Source: an uncultured Pseudomonadota bacterium (GTDB lineage: Bacteria; Myxococcota_A; Bradymonadia; Bradymonadales; GCA-2716585). From it: 38,282 nt of DNA. Each line of letters starts with the position of its first letter. Positions within the stretch are counted from its first letter, which is position 1. The position numbers and the translations under genes were made by a program. This document shows, piece by piece, positions 30,868-38,282 of the stretch. The notes under the pieces are model-generated. The model had not been told where the DNA came from. It did not search any database and worked only from the letters and a program-made list of their open reading frames with translations. The stretch covers positions 1-38,282 of the forward strand of contig CALBXO010000742.1 in the NCBI GenBank assembly GCA_937890335.1, given 5' to 3'.

Positions 30868-31992
30868 ATGCGCAATACAATCCTGCTCTCCTCTGCACTC
30901 CTCCTCGTGATCGCCGCCCTGGCCTGCGAGCCACCGGTCAGCGACGACGCCACCGTGACCATCGACGGACGCGCTCTGGGCGTGGACGGGCAGCCGCTGG
31001 CCAACCAGGAGATCAAGCTCTGGCGCTCCGGTGTCCCCCTGTTCGACAGTGACGGCGCCGTCGGCCTGCTCATTGACGTGGGCCAGCCGTTCCGTACCGC
31101 GACCACCGATGCAGACGGCCGCTACCACTTTGAGCTGACCGGCGCGCAGGCCAACACCGGCCAGGCTGCGTGGGCCGCGTACTTCGCCGTGACACTGACG
31201 CAGGGCAGCGACAAGATGCTCGGTGTCGCGAGCGACGAGTTCCAATTCAGCAACCAGAGGCTCAGCCAGACCATCCCCGAGATGCAGCTCTGGGACGCGG
31301 GCTCGGTCACCGTCACCGACGAATCGCTCAGCTTCGAGTGGGACCCCACCGCCACGCCCGAGGATCTGGACGCCTACCTGCTGCACGTAGACGGGGGAAC
31401 CTGGGCGGAGTTCACCAGCGGCAACACGCTGTCCCTGTCCACGATGATCCTTCCCGCGGACGCCACAACCCACCGCTTCCAGGTCGTCGCCCTGGGCAAG
31501 AACCTCCGCTACCGCACCAGCTTCAAGACGTTCGAGGCACAGAACCCCAAGGGCGCCGGCATCGACTACCAGCAGCCGGACCACAACAACCGGTCCGCCT
31601 CCGACTGCGTGGACGGCAACCTGTTTGACCTCAACGACGGCGGTTTCGCGGGGGCGGGGAATGTAGAGCACTTCAACACGTCCGCGGGCGAGGCGGCTCG
31701 GTGCATCAACATCGACCTGGGCGGCGAGTACCAGCTCAGCGACCTGCTGGTTCACAACGGCTGGGTGGACGGCCTGGACAAAGCCCAGGTCACCATCTCC
31801 GCCCGCAGCGGTGACGGGGACTGGGAGCTCCTGGACACCCAGGAGGGCAGCTCCGGCACCCTGGCCATCTACTACAGGCACCTGACCGGCCTGGACATGG
31901 CGGCGGATCAGCTGCGCCTCGAGGTCATCGGCGGCAACGCCCGCTTTGGCAGCATCGGCGAGATTGTCGTCCACGGGTCGCCCGCCGAGTAG
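30868..31992 (+). CDS. Lipoprotein with carboxypeptidase-regulatory-like and discoidin-like domains
   Basis: ATG 30868 has AAGG upstream (30861-30864) and begins a lipoprotein signal (MRNTILLSSALLLVIAALAC). The 374-residue chain first has a carboxypeptidase-regulatory-like beta-sandwich (about 30-110: VTIDGRALGVDGQPLANQEI, TATTDADGRYHFELTG). The middle (about 150-235) is unclear and includes DAGSVTVTDESLSFEWDPT, reminiscent of fibronectin type III. The last ~130 residues (SDCVDGNLFDLNDGG, CINIDLGGEYQLSDLLVHNG, ISARSGDGDWELLDT) resemble a discoidin/F5-8C-type ligand-binding domain, which in other proteins binds glycans or lipids. The protein is probably surface-exposed. It follows the repeat lipoprotein but a hairpin separates them; the stop faces a convergent gene after 45 bp. 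Confidence 0.85.
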   Translation: MRNTILLSSALLLVIAALACEPPVSDDATVTIDGRALGVDGQPLANQEIKLWRSGVPLFDSDGAVGLLIDVGQPFRTATTDADGRYHFELTGAQANTGQAAWAAYFAVTLTQGSDKMLGVASDEFQFSNQRLSQTIPEMQLWDAGSVTVTDESLSFEWDPTATPEDLDAYLLHVDGGTWAEFTSGNTLSLSTMILPADATTHRFQVVALGKNLRYRTSFKTFEAQNPKGAGIDYQQPDHNNRSASDCVDGNLFDLNDGGFAGAGNVEHFNTSAGEAARCINIDLGGEYQLSDLLVHNGWVDGLDKAQVTISARSGDGDWELLDTQEGSSGTLAIYYRHLTGLDMAADQLRLEVIGGNARFGSIGEIVVHGSPAE

Positions 31993-32007
31993 GCCGCGGC
32001 GAGAAGG

Positions 32008-32025
32008 CCCACACGAACGGGTGGG
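32008..32025. terminator. Weak hairpin in convergent gap
   Basis: CCCAC (32008-32012) can pair with GTGGG (32021-32025) over an 8-base loop in the 45-bp gap between convergent stops. It is short, without a T-run, so support is limited. Confidence 0.25.
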
Positions 32026-32037
32026 ACGGCGCTGCTG

Positions 32038-32724
32038 CTACTTCCGCAGCGCGCGGCGGCGGGCGGCCGCGACGACCTGGGCCTTGCCCTTGCCCGACTT
32101 GGCCAGCCGCTTCACCACCTGGAGCGGCACCTTGCCGACCAGCATGATGGCGATGTCCGCGGGCGTCAGCGGATGCAGAAGGAGCGCCTCCTGAATGGTC
32201 GAGTTGCCCATCCACTCGGCGCGCTCGGTGATCTTGCGGATGAACGGCCCGCTGACCCGCCCAGCGCGAATCAAGGACGACAGCTCCCGCGCGCTCAACC
32301 CAGGGTTGTTGAGCACGAGCTGGTGCAACGACGGGTCCTTGTCCCGCAGCACAAAGCCGCGCTCGGCCTGGTTCCCGTAGCGCGCCACGCGAATCTTCTC
32401 GGCCTTGGACATCTGCTCGAACTTCTTCCAGCCGGCGAGCCCAACCTCGTCGTCCGTGCTCGAAGCCGCCGGGGCGGACGCTCTCACCAGGCGCGCCTTG
32501 GCGTCCTCGTCGAAGGTCAGCGCGAGGTGCCCGTCGGGGGCAATGTGGACAATCTGGCCGGGCGCCGACGCCACGCGCCGACCGCCCACGCGGAACTCCA
32601 CCTCCACCGTCGTGAAGGGACGCGCGTCGTAGCCGTCTGGGGCGGTGACCATGGCCCCGCCGCGGGCCTCAATCTGGCCTCGCAACGCATCCCAGGCCTC
32701 CGCATCTGGCAGGTCAACTTCCAC
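32038..32724 (-). CDS. PilZ-like domain protein with helical C-terminus
   Basis: GTG 32724 starts a 228-residue cytoplasmic protein; AAGG lies a few bases upstream. The N-terminal ~80 residues (VEVEFRVGGRRVASAPGQIVHIAPDGHLALTFDE, shown here as two halves: VEVEFRVGGRRVASAP and GQIVHIAPDGHLALTF) read like a beta-domain of the PilZ type found in myxobacterial proteins, though the canonical RxxxR...DxSxxG diguanylate-binding signature is not evident. Residues about 95-228 are helical and repeated in style (LHQLVLNNPGLSARELSSLI, IQEALLLHPLTPADIAIML) with a basic end (RRRALRK). A role in cyclic-di-GMP signalling, nucleic-acid binding or a scaffold are all open. It is 41 bp downstream of an oxidoreductase gene on the same strand. 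Confidence 0.75.
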   Translation of the reverse strand: MEVDLPDAEAWDALRGQIEARGGAMVTAPDGYDARPFTTVEVEFRVGGRRVASAPGQIVHIAPDGHLALTFDEDAKARLVRASAPAASSTDDEVGLAGWKKFEQMSKAEKIRVARYGNQAERGFVLRDKDPSLHQLVLNNPGLSARELSSLIRAGRVSGPFIRKITERAEWMGNSTIQEALLLHPLTPADIAIMLVGKVPLQVVKRLAKSGKGKAQVVAAARRRALRK

Positions 32725-32765
32725 GGCCCAACCTTACGACGGGGACCGAGGGGATTTCCAGCCCG

Positions 32766-33860
32766 TCAGGGATCCGGGTGCAGCACACACCCGCCCACGT
32801 GCAGGCTCTTCCACTTGGCCCACATGGCCTCGTGCAGCTCGTCAAACGCGTAGGCCCGCTCCACAAACGGGGTCAGAACACCTTGGGCGATCCAGGCCTC
32901 GATGGCGGCGAGCCGCTCTGTGCGGACCGAGGGATCGTGGTGTGTGGTGATGACCGTGGGGCAGCCGAGCACGTCCAGCCCCTTCATCATGATGAGGTTG
33001 GTCGGCAGCTGGTTTGCGTTGGGCGCGCCGCGCTGGCCCCGCCCCTTGGCCACAAACGGCGTGGCAGCCCAGCCGACCACCAGGTAGCGGGCCCCGAATT
33101 TGACACAGCGCAGACTGGCCGCAGAAATTGGCCCACCCACGCCGTCGTAGACGACGTCGACACCTTTTCCGCCCGTAAGATCCTTCACTTCGGCGCGCAT
33201 GTCCACGTCGTCCCCGACGCGCACGGTATGGTCCGCGCCCTGCTCCGCCACACGGGCGAGCTTATCGACGTTGCGCCCCGTGGCGATGACGGTGGCCCCG
33301 ACCATCTTGGCGATGTGAACCGCGGCCAGCCCCGTGGAGCCTGAGGCCCCGTGAACCAGGACCGTGTCGGCCGCGGTGAGTTTCCCGCGCGCGATGAGGC
33401 AGTGGTACGCCGTCTCGTAATTGCCGAGGAGACACGCCCCCTGGTCGTAGGTCCACGCCGGGGGCAGCGTGCGCAAGGCCGCAGTCGGGGCCACGGCATA
33501 GCTGGCAAAACCACCCCATTTCCGGTGGGCTCCAATGGACCTCGGGCCGGTCAGAATCCCATCGGCCAGCACCCGGTCACCGACTTTCTGGGTCGCGGAG
33601 GGGCCAGCCCAGATAACATCGCCTGCGTACTCCAGCCCCGGGGTGTAGGGCACCGTCGCCATGTGCTGGTACTGCCCGCTGGTCATGAGCAGGTCGACCC
33701 ACCCCACGGCAGCGCTTCGGACCGCTACAATCACGTCGTCCGGCGCGAGATCTGCCGGATCCGGAGCCGCCTGCGCCACGACCTTGACGTGGTTCTCCAA
33801 CGCCTCCATGGGCGACTCGCCAAACGCCTCCACCACCACCCGTCGACCGGTCCCTGCCAT
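32766..33860 (-). CDS. Quinone oxidoreductase-like MDR protein
   Basis: The third Met (ATG 33860) is preferred over GTG 33866 and ATG 33863 because GGAGG (33870-33866) is five bases before it. The 364-residue protein is another medium-chain dehydrogenase/reductase without zinc ligands: VRSAAVGWVDLLMTSGQY, PGLEYAGDV, the Rossmann motif HGASGSTGLAAVHIAKMVGA and DVVYDGVGG. Family members reduce quinones or enones with NADPH; membership is strong, substrate open. A long N-terminal stretch before the family core (about 10-50, VVVEAFGESPMEALENHVK) is unusual and may mark a subfamily. It is followed on the same strand by the PilZ-like gene, and upstream by a MopE-like lipoprotein gene. Confidence 0.9.
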   Translation of the reverse strand: MAGTGRRVVVEAFGESPMEALENHVKVVAQAAPDPADLAPDDVIVAVRSAAVGWVDLLMTSGQYQHMATVPYTPGLEYAGDVIWAGPSATQKVGDRVLADGILTGPRSIGAHRKWGGFASYAVAPTAALRTLPPAWTYDQGACLLGNYETAYHCLIARGKLTAADTVLVHGASGSTGLAAVHIAKMVGATVIATGRNVDKLARVAEQGADHTVRVGDDVDMRAEVKDLTGGKGVDVVYDGVGGPISAASLRCVKFGARYLVVGWAATPFVAKGRGQRGAPNANQLPTNLIMMKGLDVLGCPTVITTHHDPSVRTERLAAIEAWIAQGVLTPFVERAYAFDELHEAMWAKWKSLHVGGCVLHPDP

Positions 33861-33930
33861 CATCACCTCCGCTGGGGGGCGAACAGTAGCACAGGGGCGC
33901 GCGCGAGATGAGAGGGCGCAGGCTCAGGGG

Positions 33931-35154
33931 TCAATGTGTCCAGACGTAGAGCGCTGTCTGGTGCCAGAACGCGGCGTGGATGGCGGCGGGGCGCGGGCTG
34001 CCCGACACGGCAAAGGGAGTGAACGCCGTCTCCGGCCAGCTCTCCACCCAGGCCTGACAATGTCCGCCGTCATAGACGTGGACCGTCTGCCGCGCGGCCA
34101 GAGCCGTAATCGCAACCGTGATGGGCGCATCCTCCATGACGTCGCAATGATCGGCGGGCACCGCGCCGTACCAACCCTGGTCGTGGGCCACGTCAATCCA
34201 CCACGCGCGCACCTGGCTCGCCTGGGGCGAAAACTCGTTGTCCCACCCACTCTGTGGAGACACCGCCGTCTGGTGCGTGAAGCCGCGCGAGGCCAGGTTG
34301 AACTGGTAGACGTGCGCCAATCCGCCCGCGAGGAAATACACGCCCGAGTTCATGCGGTCGCCGTTGGCATGGTCACTGGGAACCGCGTACGCCGCCTGGA
34401 GTGACCCCATGACCTCGGGCAACAATTGCCCGACGCGGCCCGACGCGGCCCAGGTCTGGTCGTCGAGGTCCAGCAGGTGCCAGGTCGTCGCGGTAAACAC
34501 GTACGCGATGTCGAGCTCGCGGACGTTGAACGCCGCGACCACGGGGCCCTGGGGCGCAGCCCGCGCCGCGCGGTCGATGCCGATATGGCGCCAGGAGCGC
34601 GCGCCGCGATCGAGGATGTGCACGTCGCATTCGGGTCGCTCACAGGCCACGGCATCAAGGGTATCGCACGTGTAGACGCCGCAGTCGCCACAGCGCTCGC
34701 CGGGAGATCCTGCCAGGACTGCGCACCCCCCACAGGCGTTGACCATCAGCCCCTCGTCGGCCTCTCCATCGCAGTCATTGTCCCGGCCATCGCAGACTTC
34801 GTCCGCGCCGGGATGGATCGCGGCGTCGGTGTCGTCGCAGTCAAAACTGGGATCGTCCAGGTCGCAGACGCCCGATCCCGGGCGACCGTCCTGGTCTTCG
34901 TCCGTGCAGGAGGGCGGCTGATCCACGTCGTCTGGGTTGGGGACCTCCTCGACGGCGTCCGCCGTGTCCGGGACGTTCGCTGTGTCGCGAAGGTCCGGCG
35001 CCAGATCCGCGTCGTGGTCGGTGTCGAGGCTCGCGTCGCGCTGGCGGCCGAGGTCTCGCCCGGCGTCAGCATCTGGGCCGCTCGAGTACGGACGGCTGTC
35101 CTGGGCGCAGGCCGCGAGTACGAAGACCAACACCAGACTTGGGAGACTTCTCAC
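33931..35154 (-). CDS. Lipoprotein with a MopE-type metal-binding-like motif
   Basis: GTG 35154 begins a lipoprotein signal (MRSLPSLVLVFVLAACAQ, lipobox LAAC); AAGG lies about nine bases before it. The 407-residue product has an Asp/Ala-rich linker (about 20-75) and then a MopE-type cluster: DEDQDGRPGSGVCDLDD, FDCDDTDAAIHPGADEVCDG and RDNDCDGEADEG (about 83-135), in which Cys/Asp loops repeat. A Cys block (CGGCAVLAGSPGERCGDCG) follows. The last ~250 residues have no recognised family; they carry repeated Trp/Tyr motifs (TWHLLDLDDQTWAASG, GGLAHVYQF, HVYDGGHCQAWVESW) that could be a beta-propeller. It is probably calcium-binding and surface-located. Confidence 0.85.
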   Translation of the reverse strand: MRSLPSLVLVFVLAACAQDSRPYSSGPDADAGRDLGRQRDASLDTDHDADLAPDLRDTANVPDTADAVEEVPNPDDVDQPPSCTDEDQDGRPGSGVCDLDDPSFDCDDTDAAIHPGADEVCDGRDNDCDGEADEGLMVNACGGCAVLAGSPGERCGDCGVYTCDTLDAVACERPECDVHILDRGARSWRHIGIDRAARAAPQGPVVAAFNVRELDIAYVFTATTWHLLDLDDQTWAASGRVGQLLPEVMGSLQAAYAVPSDHANGDRMNSGVYFLAGGLAHVYQFNLASRGFTHQTAVSPQSGWDNEFSPQASQVRAWWIDVAHDQGWYGAVPADHCDVMEDAPITVAITALAARQTVHVYDGGHCQAWVESWPETAFTPFAVSGSPRPAAIHAAFWHQTALYVWTH

Positions 35155-35226
35155 GCGTGAAGCCTTGCAGATCGGTGTTGGCGCGTCAATTCCACGGCAC
35201 CCAAGGGCGCACCGGCACCGCGATCA

Positions 35227-36522
35227 TCAGCGAGCACGGTGCGCTGCGACCTCGGCGAGCCATCGGTCGTCGGCGTCGGCCAACCAGTCGCTGCGCGCGA
35301 TCTCGCCCTCGGTCAGCCCCGGTTCGAGCGCCCATGCCTCCCGCATACCGTCGCCACAGCCGCGCCGCTGGCACGCCACAAACCCGCCGACAGCCGCCAC
35401 AGGATCGGCGTCGCCACCCACCCCATCACGGGCTCGGCGGGCCGCTGCCAGCATCGCCGGAACGTGTTCTCGCCGCGCCGCCTTTCGCAAACACAACGTG
35501 GCCAGGGCTCTGTCGCCCTCACCGCCCCGCTGGTCCAGCAGCTCCGCCGCCATCGTCATCGCGCGGACATGGCCCCGAGCTGCGGCGCGTTGGTAGAGCG
35601 CAATGGCGCGGTCCGCGTCCGCGGCAAGGCCAAAGCCACGCAGACAGAGCCCGGCGAGCGCGAACGCCGCGCCGGGGATGTCCGCCTCGGCCGCCAGGCG
35701 CAACAACTCCGCCGCGCGCGCCGGGTCCCCCCCGGACTCGAGCACCTGGTCGGCCGCGTGCGCGCAGGCGTCGGGTTGACCCGCGGAGACCGCGGCCTCC
35801 AGGTGCCGCCGCGCCAGGTCCGGGTCCGGCGCCTCCCACAGCGCCTCGGCGTGGCAGCGGTATTGGACAAAGTGCGCGAGCGCGTCGCCGGAGCGCGCCG
35901 CCGCATCCATGACCCCTCGACCGACGTGCAGCTTGGCGAACGCCGAGACCAACAGGTGCTGGTGCCACGGGGCGAGATGGGGCTCAGCGGCGCTCTCGAT
36001 CCGCTGCCGAAGCGAAGACACCGCCTCCGTATAGCAGTGCGCCGCGCCCACCGGGCCGCCGGGCAGCAGTCCGTCTTCCCGCAAATCTCCGTAGTTGAGC
36101 CAGGCGGCCGGGTCGCCGTCGATCTCGACGGCCGTCCTCAGCCAGGTCTCAGCCAGGGCGGCGTCCGTCGGCTGGCCATGCAGGCCACGGGCGCAGGCCA
36201 ACGCAGCGTGGTTCGCCGCGAACGATGAGCCGTCTTGCGCCGCGCGAACCAGGTGGGGGAACACAGCCACGCCCGCGGACGCGTTGCCCGGATCGAGCGC
36301 GGCAGCGGCCGCCGACGCCGTCGCCCGTGGGACCGACGCTTCCGCGGCGGCAACGCTGAGCGACAGCGCCTGGCCAGGGTCCCCGTTGCGCTCGGCGCAG
36401 CGCGCCAGGCCAAGCAGAGCCCGCGCATCACCCGCCGCCTGGATCTCCAGGAAGAGCGCCCGCGCACCGGCCACGTCGCCCAGGTGCAGTCGATCGTATC
36501 CTGAAAAGAGCCACGGTCTCAT
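35227..36522 (-). CDS. Sel1-like repeat protein
   Basis: ATG 36522, with GAGGT eight bases upstream, gives 431 residues with no signal peptide. The sequence is a succession of short alpha-hairpins rich in Ala, Leu, Arg and Asp: HLGDVAGARALFLEIQAAGD, then DPARAAELLRLAAEADIPGA, FALAGLCLRGFGLAADADRA and IALYQRAAARGHVRAMTMAA. These are the A-L-G/AxxY patterns of Sel1/TPR-like repeats, which scaffold protein complexes. The repeats are irregular and the N-terminal ~200 residues are less regular than the C-terminal half. It is divergent from the alpha-2-macroglobulin-like gene. Its partner proteins are unknown. Confidence 0.85.
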   Translation of the reverse strand: MRPWLFSGYDRLHLGDVAGARALFLEIQAAGDARALLGLARCAERNGDPGQALSLSVAAAEASVPRATASAAAAALDPGNASAGVAVFPHLVRAAQDGSSFAANHAALACARGLHGQPTDAALAETWLRTAVEIDGDPAAWLNYGDLREDGLLPGGPVGAAHCYTEAVSSLRQRIESAAEPHLAPWHQHLLVSAFAKLHVGRGVMDAAARSGDALAHFVQYRCHAEALWEAPDPDLARRHLEAAVSAGQPDACAHAADQVLESGGDPARAAELLRLAAEADIPGAAFALAGLCLRGFGLAADADRAIALYQRAAARGHVRAMTMAAELLDQRGGEGDRALATLCLRKAARREHVPAMLAAARRARDGVGGDADPVAAVGGFVACQRRGCGDGMREAWALEPGLTEGEIARSDWLADADDRWLAEVAAHRAR

Positions 36523-36834
36523 TCGCCGACCTCGTGGCCGTGATGCGCAGCCAGCGCCCACGGTGTCGCTCGCCTCCCGAGGAGCGCACGCGACGTCGTG
36601 GGGAGCCTGCCACGGTGAGCCACGCCGGCCAAGTCAGCCGTACAACCCCCGGTTGGCTGGACGGCCCGCCCGTATTCTGAAATCTGACCGGACGACGTCA
36701 TTGATGTGGCCAGCGACTCGCCAGAAACGCCTCGCTGAACATCGTCTAACAGGAGCTTAAACATATGATTTGACGCGCGGGCGTGAGTCTGCAAAACGTA
36801 GTCCAGCGGGTATCAATCGACCTTGAGGATCAAC
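36523..36834. other. Divergent intergenic region, A+T-richer near its right end
   Basis: These 312 bp separate the Sel1 gene and the alpha-2-macroglobulin-like gene and contain no gene I can support. The last ~120 bases are visibly less G+C-rich than the coding DNA (TTAAACATATGATTTGACG around 36757-36777), as expected of a promoter region; TTGACG at 36772-36777 is a possible -35 box, with a poor -10. GAGGATC lies before the ATG at 36835. Confidence 0.5.
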
Positions 36835-38282
36835 ATGAGAAATCGCAGTCTGCTGCTCGTCGCGGGAGCCCTGCTGACCGCAGCCGCGCTCGTCGCGTGC
36901 ACCGGGGGCAACCCAACGGGGACCCGGAGCTCCGACGGGAACCCGGACACCGACAGCCCGGAGACGCCAGAGCTGCGCGTCCTGGAGGAGGCCATCACCG
37001 CCGAGGTGCGCGACGGACAGCTCGTCGTCTCCGTCCCGGTGGAGTCGAAACTCCGCAAGACGCTGACCGCCAGCGGAGCGCTGGATCTGCAACAGATTGG
37101 CGAGGGCAGCGCAGGAACCGCCAGCGCCACCGTCCGCGTGGACGCGGGCAAGACGGGCACGCTGACGTTCTCTGTGCCGTCCGCCGAACTGGACATCGCC
37201 CGTGCGGGCAGCATGGAGTACGTCCTGGACTGGTCTGTGCGGGCCGGCGACGGGCCGCAGGCGCGCGGCAAGCGCAGCCTCTTCCACACCCTGCCGCACG
37301 ACCAGCTCTACCTGGTCAGCTCGGATCGCCTCTTTGGCGGCACCACCGCGTCGGTTCGGATCATCGCGCGCGACTCCAAGACCGGCGCTGGCCTGGCGGA
37401 TCGCCCGGCGACGGTGACCCTCAGCAACGGCGATGTGGAGATTGACGCCCAGGCGATGACGGGGGCCGATGGCTCCCTGTCGGTGGACCTGGACGTGCCG
37501 GACATCGAGGGCCAGTGGATGTTGTCCGCCCTGGTCCAGAGCGCGGCGGGCCCCGTCGCCATGGAGGCGCCCGTCCAGGTGCGCCGCGAGGCACGCATTC
37601 TGCTCGTGACCGACAAACCGTTCTACCAGCCGGGCCAGACCATTCACCTGCGGGCGCTGGCCATGCGCCGCCCCAACCTCGTGCCCGAGGCCGGCGAGCC
37701 CGTCGTTTTCGAGGTTCAGGACGCCAAGGGCAACAAGCTCTTCCGCGAGACCGGCGAGACGGACCGCTTTGGCGTCGCGTACACGCAGATGAACCTTGCT
37801 CGCGAGCTCAACACGGGCACGTGGCGCATCCTCGCGTCGGTCGGCGACACCACCGTGGAGCGCGCCGTGACCGTCGAGCGCTATGCGCTCCCCAAATTCC
37901 GCATCGGCTTCGAGTCGGACAAGAACTACTACGCGCCCGGCGACGGCGTGCATGGAACCATCCGGTCGGATTACTTCTTCGGCAAGGCCGTCTCCGGTGG
38001 GACCGTGACGGTCACAGCGTGGAAGTTCGACCTTGAGTTCACCTCGTTCGCCGAGGTCACGGGAACGCTGGACGACGACGGCGTGTGGGACTTTGATCTT
38101 GAGCTGCCGAGCTTCTTCGTGGGCCAGCCGCTCGAGCAGGGCAACGCGTTCGTGCGCCTCGACATCGAGGTCGTGGACGGCGCCGGCCACCCCCAGACTC
38201 TGACCCGCAACCTGGCCGTCTCCGTCAAGGACCTCCTCATCGCAGCGGTCCCGGCGTCGGACCTCGTGCCCGGCACCGACGT
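36835..38282 (+). CDS. Alpha-2-macroglobulin-type lipoprotein, N-terminal part
   Basis: ATG 36835, with GAGGATC upstream, starts a lipoprotein signal (MRNRSLLLVAGALLTAAALV, Cys22). The frame is open to the right edge; 482 codons are visible. After a Gly/Asp/Pro linker come bacterial macroglobulin (MG) domains: KPFYQPGQTIHLRALA (the YxPG motif of MG2), FEVQDAKGNKLFRETGETDR, TQMNLARELNTGTWRILASV, YALPKFRIGFESDKNYYAPG (MG3 start) and IRSDYFFGKAVSGGTVTV. Bacterial alpha-2-macroglobulins are periplasmic membrane-anchored traps for proteases and usually exceed 1500 residues with a thioester CxEQ later on; whether that is present lies outside the window. Family assignment is firm for the visible part. 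Confidence 0.9.
   Translation, partial: MRNRSLLLVAGALLTAAALVACTGGNPTGTRSSDGNPDTDSPETPELRVLEEAITAEVRDGQLVVSVPVESKLRKTLTASGALDLQQIGEGSAGTASATVRVDAGKTGTLTFSVPSAELDIARAGSMEYVLDWSVRAGDGPQARGKRSLFHTLPHDQLYLVSSDRLFGGTTASVRIIARDSKTGAGLADRPATVTLSNGDVEIDAQAMTGADGSLSVDLDVPDIEGQWMLSALVQSAAGPVAMEAPVQVRREARILLVTDKPFYQPGQTIHLRALAMRRPNLVPEAGEPVVFEVQDAKGNKLFRETGETDRFGVAYTQMNLARELNTGTWRILASVGDTTVERAVTVERYALPKFRIGFESDKNYYAPGDGVHGTIRSDYFFGKAVSGGTVTVTAWKFDLEFTSFAEVTGTLDDDGVWDFDLELPSFFVGQPLEQGNAFVRLDIEVVDGAGHPQTLTRNLAVSVKDLLIAAVPASDLVPGTD

Overview
The window is high-G+C chromosomal DNA that looks like a myxobacterium or relative (Myxococcota, including Bradymonadales-type organisms). The basis is protein style: about a dozen predicted lipoproteins with Asp/Gly/Asn-rich linkers, Asp-rich calcium-binding-like (MopE/thrombospondin-3-like) repeats, a DUF2330 protein, a von Willebrand A protein with a choice-of-anchor-L-like C-terminus, a Ser/Thr protein kinase and a response regulator fused to a class III cyclase. 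No phage, transposon, CRISPR array, tRNA or rRNA was seen. The species cannot be named from the sequence.

Layout. 1-9020 is almost all minus strand: the N-terminal part of a PD40 beta-propeller protein (runs off the left edge), a secreted unknown, an ABC-F ATPase whose C-terminal tail lies in another frame, a class I/II aminotransferase and a large VWA lipoprotein. 9208-13399 holds a small lipoprotein, a carboxylesterase lipoprotein and a DUF2330 protein. 13456-18685 holds a His-rich lipoprotein, an HflK/HflC-like SPFH pair with an ATGA overlap, an SRPBCC protein and a DUF11-type secreted protein. 18772-23878 is the signalling part: a membrane Ser/Thr kinase behind a Cys-rich lipoprotein (minus), diverging from a receiver-adenylyl cyclase followed closely by a quinone-oxidoreductase-like enzyme (plus).

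23994-26926 holds a lipoprotein, a membrane-anchored unknown overlapping a glutathione S-transferase, and a glyoxalase-fold protein. 27172-31992 encodes two surface lipoproteins; the first has 14 Asp/Cys-rich repeats, two PPC-like domains and a duplicated C-terminal domain, and is followed by a perfect 12-bp hairpin. 32038-36522 (minus) holds a PilZ-like protein, a second oxidoreductase, a MopE-motif lipoprotein and a Sel1-repeat protein. The right edge carries the start of an alpha-2-macroglobulin-type lipoprotein.

How it fits together: most genes are single units or pairs, often divergent. Clear co-transcribed pairs are hflK-hflC, unknown-GST, Cys-rich lipoprotein-kinase and possibly cyclase-oxidoreductase. 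The common theme is the cell envelope and surface plus signalling. I did not find one convincing multi-gene novel system. The best leads are the repeat lipoprotein, the kinase/Cys-rich lipoprotein pair, the cyclase with its unassigned C-terminal domain, and the apparent ABC-F frameshift.
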